Source: an uncultured Bacilli bacterium
GTDB taxonomy: Bacteria > Bacillota_I > Bacilli_A > RF39 > UBA660
NCBI GenBank assembly: GCA_934097255.1
Contig: CAKONT010000069.1
Coordinates: 1-5,449, forward strand
Reading direction: 5' to 3'
DNA length: 5,449 nt
Shown here in pieces: positions 1 through 5,217 of this stretch. Both the position numbers and the translations under genes were made by a program. Each line of letters begins with the position of its first letter. Positions within the stretch are counted from its first letter, which is position 1. Below the pieces are notes generated by a model. It worked only from the letters and a program-made list of their open reading frames with translations. It searched no databases and was not told the origin of the DNA.

Positions 1-480
1 ATATACGCCTTCTTTTGAATCATCTATATTGTTAGTAATTTCTATTTTATCAGTTAAGTTGTTATCATAATTATCAGAAGCAGTGGCCCCCTTCTCTACA
101 TATTTATCTCCTACAGTATATTTTTCTTCGCTATCACCAGTCAAAGTAATAACAGGAGCAATTGTATCAACTACTTTTACATTTCTAGTAATTTTCTTAT
201 CAATATTTTTATATCTAACATCATAAGTTATTTTATATTCACCAACTTTATTTGTATCAACATTACCCGCAGTAAATACCCTAGCATCAACTTCTTTTTC
301 GTTATATATTGTCTTAATTCCTTTATCAACATACTCATCACTTAAATTTATAGTAATTACTGAGTCACCATTAAGTTCAAGTCTTAAATAGCTAGAAATA
401 CCATTAAAATAGATATAACCAAAAACAAATAATCCTAATATTATAAAAACTACACCAGCCCAAATAAAAATCCTCTTCAT
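1..480 (-). CDS. Membrane-anchored surface protein with DUF5011/Ig-like repeats (N-terminal part, runs off left edge)
   Basis: This is a 5'-complete gene whose first 160 codons are in the window; the frame is still open at base 1. The start is the ATG at 480-478, with a weak, closely spaced GGTGAG upstream. Residues 4-25 form one hydrophobic helix after a short basic start (MKR), so the protein is probably anchored with its bulk outside the cell. From about residue 34 there are two modules resembling DUF5011 or bacterial Ig-like repeats. The first (about 34-105) has D-x-G near 52-54, a GNVDT turn (72-76), GEYKITYDV (80-88) and a closing RNVKVVD (99-105). The second begins APVITLTGD (108-116), continues with VGDKYVEKGATASD (123-136), and is cut by the window edge. 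In this family the repeats usually form stalks in front of catalytic or binding domains; what lies beyond is not visible. It follows the ABC cassette on the same strand after 61 bp, so it may be cotranscribed or have its own promoter. Confidence 0.85.
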   Translation of the reverse strand, partial: MKRIFIWAGVVFIILGLFVFGYIYFNGISSYLRLELNGDSVITINLSDEYVDKGIKTIYNEKEVDARVFTAGNVDTNKVGEYKITYDVRYKNIDKKITRNVKVVDTIAPVITLTGDSEEKYTVGDKYVEKGATASDNYDNNLTDKIEITNNIDDSKEGVY

Positions 481-495
481 ACTCTCACCATAATA

Positions 496-524
496 ATTAT
501 ATAACAGAATGCAAATTATTCACA
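496..524 (-). promoter_or_regulatory. Possible weak promoter for the surface protein
   Basis: On the minus strand there is a perfect TATAAT at 501-496. The hexamer 17 bp upstream is only TGTGAA (524-519), a poor -35, and there is no TG extension. The predicted transcription start would lie about 9 nt from the ATG, leaving a very short leader. The 61-bp gap holds no convincing terminator, so readthrough from the ABC genes is equally possible. Low confidence. Confidence 0.25.
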
Positions 525-541
525 CACTTTATAATCATATT

Positions 542-1177
542 TTATTTTTTATATTTAGATAAATTACCATCATCAAACTCATACACGGCATCAGCCAAAT
601 CATCAATGTCTTCCTTTATATGTGATGCAATAATTATAATTTTATTTTTCTTAATACTATCTAATTTTTTTCTTAGCTTATTAGCAGTTTCCCTTTCAAT
701 ACCATTAAAAGGTTCATCAAAAATCATTACCTCTGGATCTTCCATAAGTACTTGTGCAATGCCAAGTTTTTGCTTCATTCCCAAAGAATATGTAAAATAT
801 AATTTATCCTTAGCATCTACTAAGTTAACTTCTTCTAAAGATTTTATAATTTCTTCTTTTCCAATTCGATGTTGAATGTCAGCAAGAAGTTTTAAATTTT
901 CATATCCAGTTAGTTGCGGCATAAAACAAGGTTTTTCAATAAGTGCTCTTGTATCTGGAGGAAATTTATTGTTAGCCATAATATTTTCTCCATCAAAAAG
1001 CACCTCTCCACTAGTAGGTTTATAAAAACCACATACTATTTTCAAAAATACACTTTTGCCACTACCATTTCTACCAACAAGGCCATATATTTTCCCTGTT
1101 TCAAATGTAACACTAACATCTTTTAAAGCTGTCACATGTCCAAATTTTTTATTAACATTCTTTACTTCTATTTTCAT
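542..1177 (-). CDS. ABC transporter ATP-binding protein, BcrA-type (ABC-2 / bacitracin-resistance-like)
   Basis: This is a complete ATPase of 211 residues using the ATG at 1177-1175. That start is preferred over an in-frame ATG at 1195-1193 because GGAGGA sits directly in front of it (1186-1181), while the upstream ATG lacks a ribosome binding site and lies inside the preceding gene. Walker A is GRNGSGKS (35-42), the signature loop is SLGMKQK (131-137), Walker B with the catalytic glutamate is VMIFDEP (150-156; D154, E155), and the switch histidine is H186 in ASHIKED. The usual Q-loop position reads LIEKPCFMPQLTGYENL (79-95), with Glu in place of Gln. The phrase 'IE.P.F.p.LTg.ENL' is typical of the BcrA/multidrug ABC-2 subfamily. 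The protein lacks membrane segments, so it would act at the inner face of the membrane, energising the three permeases encoded just upstream; the gap to the nearest is 10 nt. At 211 residues it is short for the BcrA family, which often carries a C-terminal extension that is absent here. Confidence 0.95.
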   Translation of the reverse strand: MKIEVKNVNKKFGHVTALKDVSVTFETGKIYGLVGRNGSGKSVFLKIVCGFYKPTSGEVLFDGENIMANNKFPPDTRALIEKPCFMPQLTGYENLKLLADIQHRIGKEEIIKSLEEVNLVDAKDKLYFTYSLGMKQKLGIAQVLMEDPEVMIFDEPFNGIERETANKLRKKLDSIKKNKIIIIASHIKEDIDDLADAVYEFDDGNLSKYKK

Positions 1178-1187
1178 AAATCCTCCA

Positions 1188-1856
1188 TCACTCAAAATAT
1201 AAATAAGATAATTTTTTAAAGACTTCCATTATAAGTAAAAAGACAGCAAGTATTGCTAAAAATATCAATGGAAGAAAATTTACAAGTTCAACGATGTTAA
1301 AACTTATAACACCAATTACAACTACAATTAAAAATACACTAATAACTAAGTAAATTTTATTTTTCTTATTTAATAAATAAGCTAAAATTGTAATTAAGCT
1401 AGTTAAAAAAGAAATAGATAAATCTGTAAAAAAAACTAAGATTATATTTAGATTAGGTACGCAATTATTGAAAATTCCAACAAGAATAACAATAAAATAC
1501 ATCAAAACTTTAATTAAGAAAAGAGTTATAAAAACTGTGAATATTTTATATATAATCCATTTTAAAGTTGTCATTCTAAGAAAAATCGTATCATAATTTT
1601 TTTTGCTATCTTGAAAAAACAAATTTAAAGAAATAAAAATTCCATACAACAAATTAAAGTAAAAATAAATAAAATCTATGTTACTATGCTCACTATAAGA
1701 ATAATTGACTCCTAAAATAGTGTATAAGATATTTACACAAGACTTAGAATCAATAAAATACAAAGAACCAATTATTACTGCTAATAAATATATCAAGAAT
1801 ATTCTATTTTCTTTGCTACGAATAAAATTTAAAGTATTTAAATACATATATTTCAT
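1188..1856 (-). CDS. ABC-2-like permease, third of three (222 aa)
   Basis: This is a hydrophobic protein of 222 residues with about six predicted membrane helices: roughly 19-35, 62-81, 101-129, 136-163, 167-190 and 193-212. Between helices 2 and 3 lies a basic cytoplasmic stretch, DSKKNYDTIFLRMTTLKW (83-100), followed by YK. Its R94-M-T-T-L-K element resembles equivalents in the two preceding membrane proteins. The ATG (1856-1854) overlaps the TGA of the preceding gene in an ATGA junction, and GAGGT lies about 7 nt upstream, so translation is probably coupled. It ends 10 nt before the ATPase start. No specific family name can be assigned from sequence alone; the permease role is inferred from topology, the shared motif and the adjacent ATPase. 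It would form part of the membrane domain of an ABC exporter or immunity transporter. Confidence 0.8.
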   Translation of the reverse strand: MKYMYLNTLNFIRSKENRIFLIYLLAVIIGSLYFIDSKSCVNILYTILGVNYSYSEHSNIDFIYFYFNLLYGIFISLNLFFQDSKKNYDTIFLRMTTLKWIIYKIFTVFITLFLIKVLMYFIVILVGIFNNCVPNLNIILVFFTDLSISFLTSLITILAYLLNKKNKIYLVISVFLIVVVIGVISFNIVELVNFLPLIFLAILAVFLLIMEVFKKLSYLYFE

Positions 1857-2620
1857 GCTTTAACCTCTATAGCCTTCCTTTTTAAAATCTCATACAAAAT
1901 ATTTGTAACTATCAATAAGCACATTATGTATATGCTAGTGTATAAAATCTCGTGAAAGAAACTAGCATACTGATACATGTTAAAATAATCAAAGAATAAA
2001 AATCTAAAATTGCTAAAAGAAGATATTATTCCGACCTCTTTGTATTCACCAGTAAAATATGATAATGACACTAAAAAATACAAAATAATTATAATATTTT
2101 TATTAAATATTTGTGATAAAAGAACGGAAATTACAGACAAAAGTTGAATCAAGATAAAAATTTTAATTATATAAAAAACGTAATATGTTCCATAAGAAAT
2201 ATCATAATAAAAGAATTTTGAATTATTTGTTACTGATGAAAAATTTTTAAAGATAGAAATTAACAATAGTGAAGAAAAAATTAAAAGTAAAATAACGGTA
2301 TTAACACCAATAACGATTAACAAAAGTTTTTTTACATATTCTTCTTTGCTTTTATATCTAATAAGTGCAAAAGTAGATTCATTATACTTTTTAATAATTA
2401 GAATTGTAGAAAAACAAATACTAAAAAGAATAAACAATGTGCAAGGAGACATCAAAATATCTAAGTTCCAAAAGAAAATACCAGAACCAACAAGACTATT
2501 CGAATTGTCAAAGATTAAAGCATATAACAAAGATATTATTATGAGCAAATATACAGTGTAATAATCTTTACTCTTTAAAAGACTAATAGTAAATTCTTTT
2601 GTATAACTATTATTTTTCAC
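1853..2620 (-). CDS. ABC-2-like permease, second of three (255 aa, GTG start)
   Basis: This is a 255-residue integral membrane protein with about six predicted helices: roughly 21-37, 59-76, 98-122, 147-170, 173-190 and 222-245. After helix 2 comes the basic loop KKYNESTFALIRYKSKEEY (77-95), whose R88-Y-K-S-K element parallels R120-M-S-Y-K and R94-M-T-T-L-K in the neighbouring permeases. The start is GTG (2620-2618). It is supported by AAGAGGTGA about 9 nt upstream, a near-complete anti-SD match lying inside the end of the preceding gene. The two reading frames overlap by 11 nt (2610-2620), and its own stop overlaps the next start, so it is locked between its partners. Permeases encoded near bacitracin-type ATPases in Bacilli, such as those called DUF2705, have this general look, but I cannot confirm the family. 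The role as a transport subunit is inferred. Confidence 0.8.
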   Translation of the reverse strand: MKNNSYTKEFTISLLKSKDYYTVYLLIIISLLYALIFDNSNSLVGSGIFFWNLDILMSPCTLFILFSICFSTILIIKKYNESTFALIRYKSKEEYVKKLLLIVIGVNTVILLLIFSSLLLISIFKNFSSVTNNSKFFYYDISYGTYYVFYIIKIFILIQLLSVISVLLSQIFNKNIIIILYFLVSLSYFTGEYKEVGIISSFSNFRFLFFDYFNMYQYASFFHEILYTSIYIMCLLIVTNILYEILKRKAIEVKA

Positions 2621-3515
2621 TGTCTATTATCACCTCTTCTTTATTTTTATAATACTTATAATTTATGTAACCGGTAATTCCCCATAAAAACAAAGCAAGA
2701 AAGACCATTGCAGTAAGGCTTTTTACTCCATCATATGCATAAAAATTAAGCAGTGTTAACCAAGTAAAAACAGTAATTCCAAATAAATGATAAAAAATAG
2801 CATTTAAAAATACTTCAAAGAAAAAAGTAATTGCAAAAAATATTAAATAAGCACATATTATTGAAATTATTGGATTTTTAAATTTTTTTGCTGTAATAAG
2901 AGCAAGATTACTATAAAATAAACTATTAAGATAAATGTTAATTAACATTACAAGCAAATATATTGGGACTTTATTTCTAAATATTAAATCTATACTTGAA
3001 GTAGGATCTTTCCCAGTTATCATATCTTGTGACATTTGAAAACCAGTACTAATTGTATAAGAAAGTATATAAAGAAATACAAGCATCAAAGGTAATATAA
3101 GTCCTATTTTAAGAATTCGTTTGTAGTTCTTTTTTAAAAAATCTTTATAACTCATTCTTGTCAGTTCATTCTTAAAATTTCCACTTTTTAAATTTTGATG
3201 AAACCAATAAGTTGTTACTATTATTATCAAAAGTGGACTAAATAACTCTATTGAGAAAAATTTACCAAACCCTTCTAAAACTAAGATATTAAAAAATACA
3301 GTAGTAGAATCAAGACTATACGGTCTTATCTTACAGGCAACATCTACAGAAGGACAATATTCTTTTTTTTCAGCTAAGCATTGTTTAACTGCATCACAAT
3401 ACTTAGTGCCATTTAAAAGTTCTTTTTCATAAACATATCCATTAACTACAAGATATCCTAAAAAAATGATGGTTACAATAATAACCCCATTTTTCTTCAA
3501 AAAAAGTCTTACCAT
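2610..3515 (-). CDS. ABC-2-like permease with cysteine-bearing outer loop, first of three (301 aa)
   Basis: This is a 301-residue membrane protein with about six helices: roughly 10-27, 88-105, 134-156, 183-207, 214-245 and 267-285. Unlike its two smaller partners it has a soluble segment of about 60 residues (28-87) between helices 1 and 2, carrying four cysteines (C40, C46, C54, C61). By the positive-inside pattern (R3, K7, K8 before helix 1) this segment is predicted to face outwards. After helix 2 the cytoplasmic loop contains TRMSYKDFLKK (119-129), matching the R-x-x-S/T element of the other permeases. The start is ATG (3515-3513) with an excellent AGGAGGG (3525-3519). It is the first transporter gene after the secreted protein and follows a hairpin in the 53-nt gap. 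It is predicted to be a membrane subunit of the ABC complex; the outer domain could contact the secreted protein or an envelope target, but that is inference. Confidence 0.82.
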   Translation of the reverse strand: MVRLFLKKNGVIIVTIIFLGYLVVNGYVYEKELLNGTKYCDAVKQCLAEKKEYCPSVDVACKIRPYSLDSTTVFFNILVLEGFGKFFSIELFSPLLIIIVTTYWFHQNLKSGNFKNELTRMSYKDFLKKNYKRILKIGLILPLMLVFLYILSYTISTGFQMSQDMITGKDPTSSIDLIFRNKVPIYLLVMLINIYLNSLFYSNLALITAKKFKNPIISIICAYLIFFAITFFFEVFLNAIFYHLFGITVFTWLTLLNFYAYDGVKSLTAMVFLALFLWGITGYINYKYYKNKEEVIIDSEK

Positions 3516-3528
3516 TTTCCCTCCTAAA

Positions 3529-3556
3529 GAAAAAAATCAAAAAAATGATTTTTTTC
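3529..3556 (-). terminator. AT-rich hairpin between the secreted protein and transporter genes (possible leaky terminator/attenuator)
   Basis: This is a perfect inverted repeat with 11-nt arms (GAAAAAAATCA / TGATTTTTTTC on the minus strand) around a six-base T loop. It lies 12 nt after the stop of the secreted protein gene and 3 nt before the ribosome binding site of the first permease. On the minus-strand transcript the 3' arm is itself a U-run, so the element looks like an inefficient intrinsic terminator: A-tract, small core, U-tract. With only three G-C or C-G positions it is thermodynamically weak, and partial readthrough into the permease genes would be expected. It could instead protect the upstream mRNA or modulate translation of the permease. 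Function is inferred; the repeat itself is certain. Confidence 0.55.
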
Positions 3557-3568
3557 ACAACAAATATA

Positions 3569-3994
3569 CTATTTCATTCCATCTTCATTTAAAAACCAAT
3601 AACCATAAAAATCAACTTTTGCAAAAGTACTTCTTTTCGCACGTAGCTGCATCTTATAATCAAATTCTGGTTGATGATTATCTTCAGTATGTTGTGGAAT
3701 TTCCTTTGTACCATTAACAATAACTTCAGTCCAATTACTAACAACCAAATCAGCCAAAGAATAATTTAATAAACGAACTTCAACGGCTCTATCAGTTGCA
3801 CCAGTAACACTATCAACAGCACTATAACACCTAATGTACTGTGGACTAGTTTGAGTCTTCTTATAGGCATTTGATGTATAAGTTTCCTTATACCTACCTA
3901 AAGTCACAGGTGTCCAACCTACAGCTTCAACTATTGTTAAAGAACATATTACCGCTAAAAAAGACAACAAAAGTGTTGCACGTAGCAACTTCAT
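3569..3994 (-). CDS. Small secreted protein of unknown function, first gene of the ABC cassette (141 aa)
   Basis: The start is ATG at 3994-3992, chosen because AAGGAGGA (4008-4001) sits 7 nt upstream; in-frame starts further out (ATG at 4012, TTG at 4030) have no such site. Residues 1-24 form a classical Sec signal peptide: KLLR, then a hydrophobic core ATLLLSFLAVICSLTIV, then V-E-A with likely cleavage after A24. The mature part would be about 117 residues, soluble and rich in Thr, Tyr, Asn and Val, with alternating hydrophobic patterns suggesting beta strands (for example 71-78, 83-93, 125-134). It has one mature cysteine (C56), aromatic W27, W88 and W133, and the ending YGYWFLNEDGMK. I do not recognise the family with confidence. 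The general plan resembles the small exported DUF2712 proteins encoded beside bacitracin-type ABC transporters in Bacilli, a comparison from memory and unverified. As first gene of a cassette with three permeases and a BcrA-type ATPase, it may be a transporter-handled effector, a bacteriocin-like protein or an extracellular partner. Confidence 0.82.
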   Translation of the reverse strand: MKLLRATLLLSFLAVICSLTIVEAVGWTPVTLGRYKETYTSNAYKKTQTSPQYIRCYSAVDSVTGATDRAVEVRLLNYSLADLVVSNWTEVIVNGTKEIPQHTEDNHQPEFDYKMQLRAKRSTFAKVDFYGYWFLNEDGMK

Positions 3995-4054
3995 TATACT
4001 TCCTCCTTCCATAAAATATTCAGTTGCCAAATTCTACACTACTTTTCTAAACAA

Positions 4055-4083
4055 AGTATAACATACGAAAATACAAAATTCAA
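4055..4083 (-). promoter_or_regulatory. Promoter of the secreted protein / ABC transporter cassette
   Basis: On the minus strand, TTGAAT (4083-4078) is followed after exactly 17 bp by TATACT (4060-4055), with a TG one base upstream of the -10 (TGTTATACT). This is a strong housekeeping-sigma pattern with an extended -10. Transcription would start near 4048, giving a leader of about 54 nt before the secreted protein ATG. I see no clear operator palindrome or riboswitch in that leader. It is probably the main promoter for all five genes down to 542, subject to the hairpin at 3556-3529. Confidence 0.65.
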
Positions 4084-4102
4084 CAAAATGTAAAAGCTTA
4101 TA

Positions 4103-4131
4103 TTTATTTGTAAACCTATTTATGTTAAAAT
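4103..4131 (+). promoter_or_regulatory. Promoter of trpS (extended -10)
   Basis: TGTTAAAAT (4123-4131) gives an extended -10 with the hexamer TAAAAT. The hexamer 17 bp upstream (4103-4108, TTTATT) is a poor -35, which an extended -10 can tolerate. The predicted start near 4138 leaves only about 17 nt of leader, so there is no room for a T-box or peptide attenuator. It lies back to back with the divergent cassette promoter, with about 20 bp between the two -35 regions. Confidence 0.5.
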
Positions 4132-4154
4132 GTTTCTAAAGGAAGTGAATATAT

Positions 4155-5165
4155 ATGAAAAAAACAATTTTAACAGGTATAAGACCAACAGGTAGAATAC
4201 ATTTAGGGCATTATTTTGGGGCTGTTAGAAATTGGGCAACACTTCAAGATGATTATAATTCTTATTTTGAAATTGCTGATGTACAAGCATTAACAGATAA
4301 TTTTGATAATCCTAAAAAAGTACGTGAAAATGTTAGAGAAATTGCAATAGACCTTCTAGCAGTAGGAATTGATCCTAAGAAATCAACAATATTCATCCAA
4401 TCAATGATTCCTGAAATTGCTGAACTTACAGTTTTCTATTCTAACCTTGTCACAATGGCAAGACTTTATAGAAACCCAACAGTAAAAACAGAAATTGCAC
4501 AGAAAAAAGCTATTTTTGGGAACACTGGTGAAGGTGTAACTTATGGTTTTGTTGGATACCCAGTTAGCCAAGCTGCAGATATAACTGCATTTAAAGGTGA
4601 ACTTGTTCCAGTTGGAGAAGATCAGCTTCCCCTTTTAGAGCAGTGTCGTGAAATAGTTAGAAAATTTAACAACATTTATGGAGAAACTTTAAAGGAACCA
4701 GAAGCATACCTAAGTAAAGTATCAAGAATTAAAGGCCTTGATGGTAATGAAAAAATGGGAAAAAGTTTAGGAAACGCAATTTATCTAAGAGATGATGAAG
4801 ATACTATTTCTAAAAAAATAATGAGTGCTGTTACAGATACTAACAAAATAAAAAAAGATGATCCAGCAGATCCAGAAAAATGTATGGTTTATTACTACCA
4901 CAAGCTTATAGGTAGTGAAAATTTAGATACTATATGTTCTGAATGTAAACTTGGTAAACGTGGCTGTGTTGCATGCAAGAAAGAACTTATTAACAACATG
5001 AATAAATTCCTAGAACCATTTAGAGAAAAAGGAAAATACTACGAAGAACATCCTGAAGAAATTGATGAAATTCTTTTAAAAGGCTCTGAAAATGCAAGAA
5101 GCGTTGCAAAAGAAACAATGAAAGATGTAAAAAAAGCACTTATGATAAATTATTATGAAAAATAA
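4155..5165 (+). CDS. trpS: Tryptophanyl-tRNA synthetase with predicted [4Fe-4S]-type cysteine motif
   Basis: This class I aminoacyl-tRNA synthetase charges tRNA-Trp with tryptophan in the cytoplasm using ATP. It has 336 residues, normal for bacterial TrpRS, which acts as a homodimer. The start is ATG at 4155 with AAGGAAGTGA upstream. Residues TGIRPTGRIHLGHYFGAV (7-24) contain the HIGH-type motif HLGH (16-19). YPVSQAADI (135-143) and PVGEDQ (152-157) are the TrpRS-specific Trp/dimer-region signatures. KMGKS (200-204) is the KMSKS loop with Gly for Ser. The C-terminal anticodon-binding part carries cysteines C243, C261, C264, C271 and C274. C243-x20-C264-x6-C271-x2-C274 closely resembles the C-x22-C-x6-C-x2-C motif that binds a [4Fe-4S] cluster in the Thermotoga maritima enzyme. 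It appears to be a single-gene unit, divergent from the ABC cassette and closed by a hairpin terminator. No T-box leader is present. Confidence 0.98.
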   Translation: MKKTILTGIRPTGRIHLGHYFGAVRNWATLQDDYNSYFEIADVQALTDNFDNPKKVRENVREIAIDLLAVGIDPKKSTIFIQSMIPEIAELTVFYSNLVTMARLYRNPTVKTEIAQKKAIFGNTGEGVTYGFVGYPVSQAADITAFKGELVPVGEDQLPLLEQCREIVRKFNNIYGETLKEPEAYLSKVSRIKGLDGNEKMGKSLGNAIYLRDDEDTISKKIMSAVTDTNKIKKDDPADPEKCMVYYYHKLIGSENLDTICSECKLGKRGCVACKKELINNMNKFLEPFREKGKYYEEHPEEIDEILLKGSENARSVAKETMKDVKKALMINYYEK

Positions 5166-5217
5166 AAAAAGACCTATAAAGTAACAAACTACTTTATAGG
5201 TTTTATTATTTTATTTT
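5164..5217. terminator. Bidirectional intrinsic terminator between trpS and the convergent gene
   Basis: This is a perfect 12-bp inverted repeat, ACCTATAAAGTA (5172-5183) and TACTTTATAGGT (5190-5201), with a six-base loop. An A-run (5164-5170) precedes it and TTTT followed by further T-rich sequence comes after it. It starts 6 nt after the trpS stop, and the opposing gene stops at 5206, so the U-tract works in both directions and the convergent genes share the structure. Confidence 0.9.

Noticed and set aside
606..875. Plus-strand open frame of 89 codons opposite the ATPase gene
   Set aside because: It is the antisense shadow of a gene with all ABC motifs; composition is Ser/Ile/Phe-rich antisense noise and no ribosome binding site is evident.
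914..1126. Plus-strand open frame of 70 codons inside the ATPase gene
   Set aside because: It lies wholly antisense to the Walker A region of the ATPase; no independent support.
1178..1195. N-terminal extension MSDGGF for the ATPase
   Set aside because: The upstream ATG has no ribosome binding site, and the extension encodes the GGAGGA that serves the internal ATG at 1177.
2346..2561. Plus-strand open frame of 71 codons inside the second permease
   Set aside because: Antisense shadow of a well-supported membrane protein with coupled start and stop; no promoter or binding site.
3466..3717. Plus-strand open frame of 83 codons across the hairpin and the secreted protein gene
   Set aside because: It spans the intergenic hairpin and is antisense to two genes that have strong ribosome binding sites; its translation is low-complexity Lys/Phe/Asn.
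3929..3994. Lipoprotein signal at C17 of the secreted protein
   Set aside because: The cysteine is within the hydrophobic core and is preceded by A-V-I, not a small residue at -1, so there is no lipobox; V-E-A at 22-24 is a better Sec cleavage site.
3569..3994. Lantibiotic or double-glycine leader peptide
   Set aside because: The product is a 141-residue protein with a Sec signal and a single mature cysteine; there is no GG leader and no modification gene nearby.
3995..4030. N-terminal extension MATEYFMEGGSI for the secreted protein
   Set aside because: It begins with TTG without a binding site, contains the AAGGAGGA used by the ATG at 3994, and would bury the signal peptide.
4101..4123. 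Direct repeat TATTTAT/TATTTAT at 16-bp spacing as an operator
   Set aside because: Seven-base A/T-only repeats are expected by chance in such AT-rich sequence and no symmetric site is present.
3995..4154. T-box or other riboswitch ahead of trpS
   Set aside because: The predicted leader is about 17 nt, and the intergenic region has no specifier loop, no antiterminator consensus and no terminator hairpin.
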